Shown: positions 1 to 9,034, numbered from the stretch's first letter. The stretch: DNA of 64,000 bases from Parvimonas parva (GCF_016552165.1 NZ_JACVDA010000006.1:22942-86941), one strand, 5' to 3'. The notes: generated by a model from the sequence alone, not told the origin. Numbers and translations: made by a program.

Positions 1-777
1 GAAAATTACTGGGATAATGTAAATACGAAAGTAAAAAAAGTAACTTTAAAATTAGTCGAAAATGATATACTTGCTTATCAACTTTTTGATTTAAAACAGG
101 TAGACTTTTTTGGACTTCCTTTTTACGAAATTCCTTATGAAAGACGTGCCGACTCAAGCAAAAAACCGGAATTTTTAAACTTTAAAACAAATATTTTTGA
201 ATTTTTAAGTTTAGATACAAAAAATGAAATTCTAAAAAATGAAACATTAAGAAAAGATTTAGAAACTGTAATAGATTCAAAATTTATTGCTGAATTTGTA
301 TTGTATAATAACTCAACACCTTTAATTGCAAAAGAACAATTACTTTCAGAAAAACTAGCAAAATTGAAAGAAGAAGTAGAAGGAATTATAAACTCTTCAA
401 AATTACAAGAAAAAATAATAACATTAAAATATAATGGAACAAAATTATCTGAAAGAGTTTTAGCCTCTCTTTCAAAAGAGTGGATTGACAAATACAAAAT
501 AAAAGTTAGTATAAAAAATGAAGGAGAAAGTGCAGTTACTCATTCAACATTTAACATTGGAACAACTGATGAAACAGATATAAAATATTATATAAATCAT
601 TATTACCAAAATGATGATTTTTCAAAAATGTATGAATCAGTTGAGGACTTACAAAAAGAAAATTTCATTTTCCCACTATATAAACGTTCATTTTCCGTTT
701 TAGTTCACAATAATATACAAGGACTTTATGTAAGCCCAAACGGAACATTACTGATAAAAAATTTATTAAAACAATAA
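1..777 (+). CDS. Peptide ABC transporter substrate-binding protein, 3' part (SBP family 5)
   Basis: The reading frame is open from base 1 and ends at TAA, giving the last 258 residues; the start lies outside the window. The opening residues ENYWDNVNTKVKKVTLKLVE match the strand typical of family 5 solute-binding proteins (OppA/DppA type), where a YWD motif precedes a region of the form 'kl..v.d...a...l..gevD'. Such lipoproteins bind oligopeptides or nickel outside the cell and deliver them to a membrane ABC permease. The C-terminal half is more diverged than usual. No partner permease is visible downstream; if there is an operon it lies upstream of the window. Confidence 0.75.
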   Translation, partial: ENYWDNVNTKVKKVTLKLVENDILAYQLFDLKQVDFFGLPFYEIPYERRADSSKKPEFLNFKTNIFEFLSLDTKNEILKNETLRKDLETVIDSKFIAEFVLYNNSTPLIAKEQLLSEKLAKLKEEVEGIINSSKLQEKIITLKYNGTKLSERVLASLSKEWIDKYKIKVSIKNEGESAVTHSTFNIGTTDETDIKYYINHYYQNDDFSKMYESVEDLQKENFIFPLYKRSFSVLVHNNIQGLYVSPNGTLLIKNLLKQ

Positions 778-899
778 TTTTTACATTAAACAAACTTATA
801 CGTCATTTTGAGCAAAAAAGAACATAAGTGAATTGCTGTCAATATAGTCCTACTCCTTTATCCACAAATTTTTTCACATTATACATTTAAGTAAAAACA

Positions 900-928
900 T
901 TGTATTTTTTATATTTGTGGGTTATAAT
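900..928 (+). promoter_or_regulatory. Promoter of the asparaginase gene
   Basis: A -35 box TTGTAT (900-905) and a perfect -10 box TATAAT (923-928) are separated by 17 bases, about 35 bases upstream of the asparaginase ATG. Confidence 0.6.
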
Positions 929-963
929 ATAGCTGATAAAAAAATAAAAAACAGGGGCTTGTT

Positions 964-1965
964 ATGAAAAAAATTTTATTAATTTCAACCGGTGGAACAA
1001 TCGCATCAATGCCAACTGATGAAGGTTTAACACCAAAAATCGACTCAAAAAAATTACTTGAATATTTAAACTTTACAACACTTGATTTTGAAGTTGAAAC
1101 TATCAATTTATTAAATGTAGATTCAACTGATATGAGACCTGAACATTGGTTAAAGATAAAAGATGAAATAAAAAATAATTATGAAAAATATGACGGTTTT
1201 GTTATAACACATGGAACAGATACTATGGCTTATACAGCATCTGCCCTATCATATTTGATACAAAACAGTCAAAAACCTATCGTGTTGACCGGCGCACAAA
1301 AATCAATAGATATGCATATAACAGATGCAAAAAATAATCTGTTAAATAGTCTTTTATACGCATCAAAAAGCAAATCAAAAGGTGTAAGTATTGTTTTTGA
1401 CGGAAAAGTAATTGCAGGAACCAGAGCAAGAAAAGAAAGAACAAAGAGCTTTGATGCATTCGCATCTGTAAACTTCCCCTTCTTAGCAATTATGCAAGAC
1501 GAAAAGATTTACAGATATATAAACAATGAAGAAACAGAAAAAGAAGTAAAATTTTATGATTTTCTTAACACAAATGTATTTGTCTTAAAGCTAATACCTT
1601 CAATGACTGCAAAAATTTTACCTGAAATTTTTAAAAATTATGATGCAATAATAATTGAAAGTTTCGGTGTTGGTGGTATTCCAAAGACAATAGAAACCGA
1701 ATTAAAAAAGTTAATTGTAGAGTATGACAACAAAAAGACTATCATAATGACAACACAAGTACCACAAGAAGGCTCCGACGTTGGTGTTTATGAGGTCGGA
1801 AAGAGAATAAGTTCAATCTCTTACCTTGAATCTCACAATATGACAACAGAGGCAACAGTTACAAAAATAATGTGGATACTTGGAAATTTTGAAAATAATT
1901 TTGAAACAGTAAAAAAACTATTCTACACAAAAATAAATAACGATATGATTTTTAACGAAATGTAA
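964..1965 (+). CDS. L-asparaginase, type I (AnsA-like)
   Basis: 333 residues, usual length for the family. It hydrolyses L-asparagine to aspartate and ammonia. The first catalytic threonine is in GGT (residues 10-12) within the signature STGGTIAS; the second signature, HGTDT, is at 83-87 and supplies the Thr-Asp pair; DSTD at 53-56 matches the substrate-binding serine/aspartate loop. There is no signal peptide, so it should be cytoplasmic, as in type I enzymes. It is monocistronic: its own promoter lies just upstream, an AGGGGCTTGTT ribosome site precedes the ATG, and a terminator follows directly. In an amino-acid fermenter it would feed aspartate into catabolism, which is inference. Confidence 0.92.
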   Translation: MKKILLISTGGTIASMPTDEGLTPKIDSKKLLEYLNFTTLDFEVETINLLNVDSTDMRPEHWLKIKDEIKNNYEKYDGFVITHGTDTMAYTASALSYLIQNSQKPIVLTGAQKSIDMHITDAKNNLLNSLLYASKSKSKGVSIVFDGKVIAGTRARKERTKSFDAFASVNFPFLAIMQDEKIYRYINNEETEKEVKFYDFLNTNVFVLKLIPSMTAKILPEIFKNYDAIIIESFGVGGIPKTIETELKKLIVEYDNKKTIIMTTQVPQEGSDVGVYEVGKRISSISYLESHNMTTEATVTKIMWILGNFENNFETVKKLFYTKINNDMIFNEM

Positions 1966-1970
1966 AAAGC

Positions 1971-2004
1971 AAAAGAACTCAAAGTAAACTTTGAGTTCTT
2001 TTTT
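1971..2004 (+). terminator. Rho-independent terminator after asparaginase
   Basis: A 14-bp stem (1971-1984 with 1989-2002), a TAAA loop and a T-run directly after the asparaginase stop codon. The A-rich 5' side means it could also serve the convergent symporter gene. Confidence 0.85.
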
Positions 2005-2040
2005 CATAAATTTTATAGGTGAGTTGTGTATATTAAATAA

Positions 2041-3384
2041 TTAAAATATTCCAAGTCCTGTAATAAATATTATGATTAATGCTACTGGTAATATATAAGC
2101 TATCGGTTTAAAGAATGCAGGAACTTTAATTCCATTTGCTCCGGCATTAACTTCTTCTCTGAAGTTATCAAATTTCCAAACGAATAATACATAAAGTATT
2201 AATGAGATTGCTCCAAGTGGCATCATAATATTTCCTGATAAGTAATCTGCAAAGTCAAATAAGTTCTTTCCTATAATCTTAACTCCACTCATTACATTTA
2301 ATCCAAATATTGTAAATAATCCAACTACGAAGATAGATGCTAAAGCATAAACTGCGCCTTTTGCTCTTGATAGTTTTAACATATCTGAGAATGAAGAACT
2401 GATTGGTTCTAAGTATCCTAATGCACTTGATAATGCTGCGAAGAACATTAACAAGAAGAACATAAATCCAAATATTTGTCCAAATGGCATATGCATAAAT
2501 ACATTTGACATTGTAACGAATAATAAGTTTGAACCTGAGTCAGGTTTTAATCCTAATGCAAATACTGCAGGGAATGTTGCAAAACCAGCTATTAATGCAG
2601 CTAATGTATCAAAACCAACTACCATTAAACCATCTTCCGGAATGTTAGAGTCTTTTCTTAAATATGAACCATATACGAAAGCTCCACCACTTGCTATACC
2701 AACTGAGAAGAAACATTGTCCTAGTGCAGTAAGGAATGTTTGAGGTGTTACTTTTGAGAAGTCAACATTCAAATACCATTTGATACCTTCACCTGCTCCA
2801 GGTAAAGTTATTGACCTTATAACTACTATGATTAACATTATGAATAATGCCGGCATCATAAATTTACAAGCTTTTTCAAGTCCTGAGTTTAAGTTCTTAG
2901 CAGCAATTACTCCAATTATAATTGTACAAATTAATGTCCAAATTATAAGTTGTGTAGGATTTGCCATTAATGAATCAAAAGTAGCTGAGAATTCTTTTGC
3001 TGTAAACCCTTTCATACTTCCTGATAATATCTTAAACATATACGCCATTATCCAACCCATTATATTGATATAATAAGTTAATATGAAGAATGCACTTAAA
3101 ACTCCTAACCAACCAAAACTTACCCATGGGCTACCTTTTTTAGTTAATTTTCTCATACCAACAATTGGACTTGCCATTGCTTTTCTACCTAATGTAACTT
3201 CCATATAGAATAGAGGAATACCTATAACTATACAGATTGCCAAATAAATCAATACAAATGCTCCACCACCGTTAGTTCCAACTAGATACGGAAATCTCCA
3301 AACGTTTCCAAGACCTATTGAAAATCCAGCCGCAGCCATTATGTAACCAAATCTACTGTTCCAACTACTTCTATTTTCTTCCAT
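2041..3384 (-). CDS. Sodium-dependent amino-acid/betaine-type symporter (NSS/SNF family)
   Basis: 447 residues, an integral membrane protein with about 11-12 hydrophobic segments. The signature of the neurotransmitter:sodium symporter family, GLGNVWRFPY, is at residues 24-33 in TM1, followed by a glycine-rich TNGGGAF segment, as in LeuT-type bacterial transporters. These use Na+ to import amino acids or related small amines. Start ATG is preceded by AGGAGG. It lies 163 bases downstream of the reductase component B genes on the same strand, so a role in supplying the reductase substrate (glycine, sarcosine or betaine) is a reasonable inference. The exact substrate cannot be read from the sequence. 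Confidence 0.9.
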   Translation of the reverse strand: MEENRSSWNSRFGYIMAAAGFSIGLGNVWRFPYLVGTNGGGAFVLIYLAICIVIGIPLFYMEVTLGRKAMASPIVGMRKLTKKGSPWVSFGWLGVLSAFFILTYYINIMGWIMAYMFKILSGSMKGFTAKEFSATFDSLMANPTQLIIWTLICTIIIGVIAAKNLNSGLEKACKFMMPALFIMLIIVVIRSITLPGAGEGIKWYLNVDFSKVTPQTFLTALGQCFFSVGIASGGAFVYGSYLRKDSNIPEDGLMVVGFDTLAALIAGFATFPAVFALGLKPDSGSNLLFVTMSNVFMHMPFGQIFGFMFFLLMFFAALSSALGYLEPISSSFSDMLKLSRAKGAVYALASIFVVGLFTIFGLNVMSGVKIIGKNLFDFADYLSGNIMMPLGAISLILYVLFVWKFDNFREEVNAGANGIKVPAFFKPIAYILPVALIIIFITGLGIF

Positions 3385-3472
3385 AAATTTATCCTCCTAT
3401 AAATTTACAACATAAAAATTTAATCATAAATATCTTACTTTAATTAGTAAATATAACATTAAATTTTGGATT

Positions 3473-3503
3473 ATTCCACTTGCAAATTTATTGCAAGTGG
3501 AAT
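3473..3503. other. Perfect 13-bp hairpin between component B gene and symporter
   Basis: Arms 3473-3485 and 3491-3503 are perfectly complementary with a 5-base loop. On the minus strand, the direction of the flanking genes, it is not followed by a U-run; on the plus strand a T-rich tract follows (3504-3515). It may be a weak terminator, a processing or stability element, or a plus-strand terminator blocking antisense transcription. Confidence 0.6.
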
Positions 3504-3547
3504 ATTAATTTTTTTCAAATTATACAAAAAGCAATGTAAATTATTTT

Positions 3548-4843
3548 TTAAAAAAATGTTGCATCTTGTATATCAGTTGCTAAAGAGTCAACTGCTCTTT
3601 CAACTAAATCTCTTCTAACTGCATATTCTTTGTCTTTTTCTAAAGCTGCATTACCTACCGGGTAAGGAATTGCAACTGTTGGTACGATTCTATTAGCTCC
3701 AACAGATTTTGAAATTGTAACTATTGTAGCCATATGAACGATTGGAATACCATATCTTTCAATTTCTTTTACTATCGTTGCACCGCAACGTGTACAAGTA
3801 CCTCAAGTAGAAGTTAAGATAACACCGTCAACTCCGGCTTCTTTTAATTCTTTACCAATTTCAACACCGAATTTTATAGAATTACCAACCGCTGTTCCTG
3901 TTCCTGTTGTAGTATAGAAATATTTATAAACTTTTCCAATCTTTCCTTCTTTTTCCATTTCTTTAAGAATATCAACAGGAGCAACTCTATCAGGCATTTC
4001 ATTTGCATAAACAGGGTCATATCCACCATGGATTGTACAATAATCTTTTCCTAATTCACTTAATCCCGAAACATCATATTTGCCCCATTTTTGTGCAGAT
4101 GCTGATTGAATCTTATCAGGGTTTCCTAATGGAACAATACCACCTGATGTAACAACTGCGATAGTTGCTTTTGATAAGTCAGCTATTGCCTTTGCAGGTT
4201 CAACTTTATCGAAAACTGGCATTGGAAGTTCTGTTTCAAATTCTTCTCCGTTTAATCTCTTCATCAACATTTCAGTTGCTCTAATAGCGCCGATTTTTTC
4301 AGAGATAACAGTAAGTCTTTTACCTTGAGCAAAATATCCGTCAACTAAAGGTTTAACTACTTCGCCATTTAATAATTTTAAAGTTAATTTAGCCATAACA
4401 GGTAGGGCTTTTCCCATAGCACTTGCTACATTGCTTGTAGGAACAACATAAGCTATTGATTTACAAGCATCAAGTCCAGGGTTTTCTTCAAACATTCCTG
4501 TAACAACCGGAATATTATATTTTTCAGTTACAAATTTTGCAACTCCGGCACAAGCCATACCATATCTACCGGCATTGAAAGCAGGTCCTGCTACAACAAT
4601 ATTCGGTTGAACTTTTTCCATAACTTCTTCTATAAATTTCAAAGAGCTTTCTAAATTTTCATTGAAATAGTTATCTCCACAAATAACAGTTCCAACTACT
4701 TTTGAATCTTCTCCTAAACTTCTTTCAAAACCCATTGCAGGTCCAACTGCTTTTTCTTCAAAAGTTGGAGCTACATGAGCCATTTCTTCACCACCAATTT
4801 GTCCAAAGAATTGGTTTATATAATATAAAACTTTTTTACTCAA
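3548..4843 (-). CDS. Glycine/sarcosine/betaine reductase component B, selenoprotein subunit (GrdB/GrdF/GrdH family), UGA read as Sec
   Basis: The gene is complete only if the in-frame TGA at 3805-3803 is read as selenocysteine, giving 431 residues with Sec at about 347, close to the usual length of about 436. The redox motif U-G-T-C-T-R-C (UxxCxxC) and the flanking TST and GATIVKEIER are those of the 50-kDa component B subunit, which binds the substrate amine and passes it to selenoprotein A. The N-terminus (KKVLYYINQFFGQIGGEE) is also diagnostic. A TTG at 4843 is the best start: GAGAGGTGAG lies just upstream, while a GTG at 4852 is inside that ribosome site. It follows the proprotein subunit by 14 bases. 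Which of the three substrates it uses is not resolved; grdA, grdC and grdD are absent here. Confidence 0.93.
3776..3805 (-). promoter_or_regulatory. UGA codon plus bacterial SECIS-type hairpin in the component B gene
   Basis: Immediately 3' of the UGA (3805-3803) is a 12-base spacer, then a perfect 6-bp stem (3790-3785 with 3781-3776) closed by a GGT loop. Position and loop guanines fit a bacterial SECIS, which SelB binds to insert selenocysteine. The geometry is nearly repeated in the arsM-like gene at 53.1 kb. Confidence 0.75.
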
Positions 4844-4857
4844 AACTCTCACCTCTC

Positions 4858-6144
4858 TTAGTATAATTCAACAGTTGCGTTGTGATAACCTATTTCAGAA
4901 GTTGCTCCTATAACGGCATTTAATTCACAATCAAGAGTTCCAGTTTCCGGATTATATGCTCCGTCCCAACCGCCGGCTAAATTAGCGATAGCTTCTGAAT
5001 CTCCTAAAACTTTATCAGCTTTTTCTAAATGAACAACATGGCTTACATTACCTGTTGAAATAACTGCTACTGATTCTTTAGATGTGTCTGTTAATGGTTG
5101 ACTCATTCCGTCCCAACCTGAACATTCATCTGTTACAAGAACAGTTTTGATACCTTGTTTTTCAAGTCTAGTACAAATCATTACTAAATCTGAATCCGGA
5201 TTTCCGTAACCTTCTTCACTAACTATTACACCATTAGCTCCCAGTAATTTACAAAGTTTAGCAGTGTAATCACAGCATCTGAATTTTCCAGCTAAAGTTG
5301 TAAGTTCCGGAGTTAATACAACTCCTACAAAGTTAATGTCTTTTCCATGTCTGCTATATAAATCTAAGATACAAGCATTGTTTTGATGTTGATAAGTAGT
5401 AATCTTATCACAAGCGGCTACACAGTTACCACTTATTACCGCTCCGTCTAATTCTTCATTTGGATGAATTAATGTAGGAAGAGTTTGTCTTGTACAAGTT
5501 CCATAAATATATCCATCATGAAGTAATCCTTGTGAAATCATCATTTCAACATAAACAACTTTTGGTAAATTTGGATATTTTTTAGTTTCTTCGTCATTAT
5601 CTCCGATATTATATTCAACAGTTTCATCAATTGTAGCATTTCTTCCTGCTTCTCCAATCAATTCACTTGCTTTAAGTCCAACAAGTCTAACAACTTCTTC
5701 ATGTTCATGTGGATGTAATCCGTCAACAACCTTAATGTCAATTACGATATTATATGTCTTTGAAAATGGAGTCCATTTTGCTCCTTCTCCCCACATATCA
5801 ATAACACCTTCTTGGAAACCAACTATATCTCCAATAGTAACAACTGCTGCACCATAAAGCACATTAACAATTCCTTCTCCTAGTTGAGCAACATCAGTTG
5901 TAACTCCTGCAAATCCTTTAGCTCCTTGAATCTTTACCCTTGGTTCAATAACGTCCTTTACAGGTATAATTCTTGCTTTTTCACCGGGTTTTGCAAAATC
6001 AATATCAATATCCTTAACTCCCGGTTCCTTCTTTAATTCATTAACGATTTCCTCTTTGTTAATAAATAAAGTATGATTTTCAACTTTAGTTTCTTCACCA
6101 AAGGCTAAATCTTTAATGAAGATTCTGTTCATTTGAAGTTTCAA
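4858..6144 (-). CDS. Glycine/sarcosine/betaine reductase component B, pyruvoyl proprotein (GrdE/GrdG/GrdI family)
   Basis: 428 residues, the usual length. Members are made as a proprotein and cleaved at an Asn-Cys bond to leave an N-terminal pyruvoyl group that forms a Schiff base with the substrate amine. The predicted site is Asn240-Cys241 inside ISGNCVAACDK. Other family stretches are visible: VIEPRVK, VVTIGDIVGFQEG, SKTYN, VEMMISQGLLHD and INFVGVVLTPE. The start is TTG with GGAGGTGG seven bases upstream; a later ATG (codon 5) is too far from that site. It sits between grdX and the selenoprotein subunit and should form component B with it. Substrate specificity is not determined from sequence. 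Confidence 0.92.
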   Translation of the reverse strand: MKLQMNRIFIKDLAFGEETKVENHTLFINKEEIVNELKKEPGVKDIDIDFAKPGEKARIIPVKDVIEPRVKIQGAKGFAGVTTDVAQLGEGIVNVLYGAAVVTIGDIVGFQEGVIDMWGEGAKWTPFSKTYNIVIDIKVVDGLHPHEHEEVVRLVGLKASELIGEAGRNATIDETVEYNIGDNDEETKKYPNLPKVVYVEMMISQGLLHDGYIYGTCTRQTLPTLIHPNEELDGAVISGNCVAACDKITTYQHQNNACILDLYSRHGKDINFVGVVLTPELTTLAGKFRCCDYTAKLCKLLGANGVIVSEEGYGNPDSDLVMICTRLEKQGIKTVLVTDECSGWDGMSQPLTDTSKESVAVISTGNVSHVVHLEKADKVLGDSEAIANLAGGWDGAYNPETGTLDCELNAVIGATSEIGYHNATVELY

Positions 6145-6158
6145 AATACCACCTCCAC

Positions 6159-6536
6159 TTATATTTCTAACTTGCTAAGTGCTTTATATTCTTCCAATGC
6201 ACTTTCCACAAGCATTAAATCGACAAATTCATAATCTTTAACATTTTTGAAATCAATGTTCCGGTTTTTCATAGTAAGATTATATTTGTCAATTGCTTCT
6301 TCAATGATTAATACGCTATTTTCATCAAAATTATTTTCATCTTCAATAACAATGCTACGAATTGATGAAAAAACCATTCTGATACTAGCTGGCAAAGGAT
6401 GACTTATCAAAGAACATCCTTTATGTATTAAGTCCCTTGTAGTAGTTAAAACATCTATATAACTTCCTTCAACAAACTCAACACAATCAAATTTTTCTTT
6501 TACCAAAGAATTATTAGATACAATTTTTAAACTCAA
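6159..6536 (-). CDS. grdX: GrdX family protein
   Basis: About 125 residues. It resembles GrdX, a small protein of unknown biochemical role encoded at the head of glycine/sarcosine/betaine reductase operons; the HPLPASIRM segment and the 'tsrDLIHkGh..itHPL'-like core are typical. It is the first gene of the minus-strand cluster and ends 14 bases before the proprotein gene. A GTG start at 6545 overlaps its own ribosome site (AAGGAAG), so the TTG at 6536 is preferred. Function can only be inferred from genomic association with the reductase. Confidence 0.8.
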   Translation of the reverse strand: MSLKIVSNNSLVKEKFDCVEFVEGSYIDVLTTTRDLIHKGCSLISHPLPASIRMVFSSIRSIVIEDENNFDENSVLIIEEAIDKYNLTMKNRNIDFKNVKDYEFVDLMLVESALEEYKALSKLEI

Positions 6537-6561
6537 ATAAATCACTTCCTTTGTTAATTGT

Positions 6562-6590
6562 ATTATAATATATTATTTTTTGTTTTTCAA
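6562..6590 (-). promoter_or_regulatory. Promoter of the grd cluster
   Basis: On the minus strand TTGAAA (6590-6585) and TATAAT (6567-6562) are 17 bases apart, ending about 25 bases before the grdX start. The leader would be very short, with no room for a riboswitch. Confidence 0.65.
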
Positions 6591-6890
6591 AAGTATTTTA
6601 TAAGTTTTTTATTATTTGAAAATGTTTTTTATTGTAAAATTATTAAAAAACTATTAATTTTAAACATTTAAAAAAATATAAAATTTTTTTATGAAAACAT
6701 ACATTTTCACAACAAAAAATTTCAAAAATGAAACAATTATTTTAAAATTTTTTAAGATAAATTTATTATTTATTTTTTTAGCAATTAAATTTATTAATGT
6801 TAAAAACTATTTATTTGTTCACGATAAAATACTAAAAAAATATTTTGATATAAATTTAAAAATAGTTTATAATAAATATGAGATGATTAT
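6591..6890. other. Extremely AT-rich intergenic stretch
   Basis: No supported gene is seen here. A 70-codon open frame (6691-6903) is built of A/T-rich codons, has no ribosome site and overlaps the next gene. The stretch separates the minus-strand grd promoter from a plus-strand small membrane protein gene. Confidence 0.6.
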
Positions 6891-7136
6891 ATGCTTTATA
6901 TAATATTTTTATTACTATTAATAGATATTTTTTGCATTGGAATAGTTTTTAAAAAAACTAAGGATTTAAACTTTCTTTTAACCTTTGCTATTGAATTTAC
7001 AATAATGTTCATAATTTTTTATTCTTTAGACAATTTAAGTTTAATAAAATCTTTAGCATGGAGTTTAGGTTTTGTTCCATTTGTGGTAATTGCATCTTTA
7101 CTATGGTTTAAACATAATAACAACAAAAAAAAGTGA
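6891..7136 (+). CDS. Small hydrophobic membrane protein, unknown function
   Basis: 81 residues with three likely membrane segments (about residues 2-20, 28-47 and 54-72) and a basic tail ending in NNNKKK. I do not recognise a family. The ribosome site is weak (GAGATG about ten bases upstream). The stop codon falls inside a terminator hairpin, which supports a real transcription unit. It is convergent with the GntR regulator gene and shares that terminator. Confidence 0.5.
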   Translation: MLYIIFLLLLIDIFCIGIVFKKTKDLNFLLTFAIEFTIMFIIFYSLDNLSLIKSLAWSLGFVPFVVIASLLWFKHNNNKKK

Positions 7137-7157
7137 TTAGCTAGTCTAATCACTTTT
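7129..7157. terminator. Bidirectional terminator between membrane protein and GntR genes
   Basis: A perfect 12-bp stem (7129-7140 with 7146-7157) with loop CTAGT, flanked by A-run and T-run so it works on both strands. Confidence 0.8.
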
Positions 7158-7162
7158 ACATT

Positions 7163-7804
7163 TTACAATAATGCTGATTTTATTTTTTCTACAAAGTCCT
7201 CAATATGTTCTCTTGCATACTTTTCAGCCATTTCTTCATCTTTCTTTTCAAAAGCCTCTACAATTTTTTTGAAAGTTCTTGTAAAGATTTCCATATCACT
7301 AAAATATATATCACAATAATGCCATAATCTTTCTGTTTGACAATGTAAATCTGTTAATATATCTATAAGCCAAGTATTAGCACAAGATTTAGTAACTATT
7401 TTATGAAATTCTTCGTCAAGCAAAATTGCCTCTTGATAATTTTTAGTTGTATCATAAGTTTCTAATGTTGAAACAATTTCTTTTAATCTCTTTATATTTT
7501 CATCTGTCAATTTTGAAACTGCAAGTTTTGTCGCTAATGGATCTAAAACTTTAGTAACTTCAAAAAGTGATTTTATATTTAAAAAGTTTAGTGTCGCAAC
7601 CTGTACCCCATATCTTGGAACAATATCCACCAACTTTATGGCCTCTAATTGTTGAAATACAGTTCTTATCGGCGTTCTGCTAACACCAAATTCTTCTGAA
7701 AGTTCAATTTCATTTAAAATCTTTCCGGGTTCATATTCCAAAGTTACTATACGTTCTTTTAATATGTTAAAAATTTCTTCTTTAGTTTTTCCTTTTTCCT
7801 TCAT
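7163..7804 (-). CDS. GntR family transcriptional regulator, FCD (FadR/VanR) type
   Basis: 213 residues. The N-terminal winged helix (about 10-75) carries the GntR helix-turn-helix ILNEIELSEEFGVSRTPIR at residues 29-47. The C-terminal FCD helical domain has D130 and H134 in LLDEEFHK and H200 in AREH, matching three of the usual metal/ligand-binding positions; the middle histidine normally found around residues 175-180 is not evident. FCD regulators usually respond to organic acids. The gene lies 12 bases downstream of the 405-residue unknown gene and is probably cotranscribed; AGGAGAG precedes the ATG. Its operator and ligand cannot be named. Confidence 0.88.
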   Translation of the reverse strand: MKEKGKTKEEIFNILKERIVTLEYEPGKILNEIELSEEFGVSRTPIRTVFQQLEAIKLVDIVPRYGVQVATLNFLNIKSLFEVTKVLDPLATKLAVSKLTDENIKRLKEIVSTLETYDTTKNYQEAILLDEEFHKIVTKSCANTWLIDILTDLHCQTERLWHYCDIYFSDMEIFTRTFKKIVEAFEKKDEEMAEKYAREHIEDFVEKIKSALL

Positions 7805-7816
7805 AAAAAATCTCTC

Positions 7817-9034
7817 CTACATTAGCTCAGTCATATGTTTTATTATATCCATAGATTCTGTGCCTAAAACAGAAATTTCATACATTTTATTTCTTTTTAC
7901 ATCAATAATTTGACAATTTGTTTCTTCACAATTCATATCATTTTGATTTTCGATAGAAACATATCCATATTCATCGTCCATATTTTCAAATCCCATAAAA
8001 AATTTATTTTTATTAGCAGTATCTGAAATTAAAATTTTAAAATCTTTTGAACTATTTTCAGATAAATGTTTTTCGTCAAATTCAAAGTTTTTAAAGTTTT
8101 CATATTCACTTAAAAATATCGCATTATCAGTTGTTAAATATCCTTTAACCTTACTATTGTATTCAAACCAACTTGGTATTCTCAAGTTAAAATCTAAATT
8201 TTTTAAGAATTTATCGTAAAAATGGTATCCTACTTCATATCTAACTTTTCTGTATGCAAAGTTTGATGATGAGAATTTATCAACACCTAAGTATTTATAT
8301 ATCTCTCTTGAATATTTTTGTGGCAGATGTATTTGTACATTATTTTCAATCAAATTATCGAACATAAACATAACCATAGACAATCTTTCATCAAAATCAT
8401 CAACCAATGTCAAATCTTTTAAATTATTCCAAACATGGTATAATAAATAATTTTCATTTGAATAAGCATCTTCAACTTTTTCATTAAACAAGAACAATCT
8501 TTCGCAAACAGCATCTGTTCCCTCTTCATTTAACTTTTCAAACTCAAAAAGAGAAATCACTCCTGTATATGCACAAATATAATCTTCTGTTGTTATCGGA
8601 AAAGTTTTTTGATTATCCATAAGTATTGACCTTGCTCTAATATCATCTTTATTATTCAAGATAAATTCTACTCTTTCTTTCATCCAAGTAGTAAATAATA
8701 CTTTAAGTTTTTCAAAATCATTATCCTTATAAAAACCTGTATCATCTTTAATTTCAAATTTGCAACCTAAAAATGCAAAAAATTCATTTAGAAAATCAAC
8801 AACTAGACAATGATAACCTGCTCCATAATAGCAAGTTTCCGTTCTCATCTCTATTTCTTCATCAATTTTAAAATTTAAAGAAAGATAAGGTAAAATTTCA
8901 AAATTTAAAACTATTGCTCCATCACTCTCTTCTAATGAATATCCATAATTATCGTCCTCTGCAAATTCATCAACTTTTTCTAAAAATCCATCTATATCAT
9001 ATTGAAATTTAACACTTATTCCAAAATTTTCCAT
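7817..9034 (-). CDS. Unrecognised 405-residue acidic protein
   Basis: I do not recognise this protein. It is rich in Asp, Glu, Asn and aromatic residues, lacks a signal peptide or long hydrophobic segment, and should be cytoplasmic. Features include YYGAGYHCLVVDFLNEFF (about 69-86), a run of DExx segments, and a late pair of cysteines (NCEETNC). AGGTG precedes the ATG. It is the first gene of a two-gene unit with the GntR regulator and is divergent from the zinc-ribbon membrane protein. The length and coding quality make it a real gene. Any link to the regulator is by position only. Confidence 0.7.
   Translation of the reverse strand: MENFGISVKFQYDIDGFLEKVDEFAEDDNYGYSLEESDGAIVLNFEILPYLSLNFKIDEEIEMRTETCYYGAGYHCLVVDFLNEFFAFLGCKFEIKDDTGFYKDNDFEKLKVLFTTWMKERVEFILNNKDDIRARSILMDNQKTFPITTEDYICAYTGVISLFEFEKLNEEGTDAVCERLFLFNEKVEDAYSNENYLLYHVWNNLKDLTLVDDFDERLSMVMFMFDNLIENNVQIHLPQKYSREIYKYLGVDKFSSSNFAYRKVRYEVGYHFYDKFLKNLDFNLRIPSWFEYNSKVKGYLTTDNAIFLSEYENFKNFEFDEKHLSENSSKDFKILISDTANKNKFFMGFENMDDEYGYVSIENQNDMNCEETNCQIIDVKRNKMYEISVLGTESMDIIKHMTELM

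Noticed and set aside
3548..3733. A separate 61-residue gene after the component B frame
   Set aside because: It continues in the same frame as the upstream part across a UGA at a UxxCxxC site, so it is the C-terminus of the selenoprotein.
6691..6903. A 70-residue open frame before the small membrane protein
   Set aside because: Very low complexity Lys/Asn/Ile/Phe content, no ribosome site, and overlap with a better frame.
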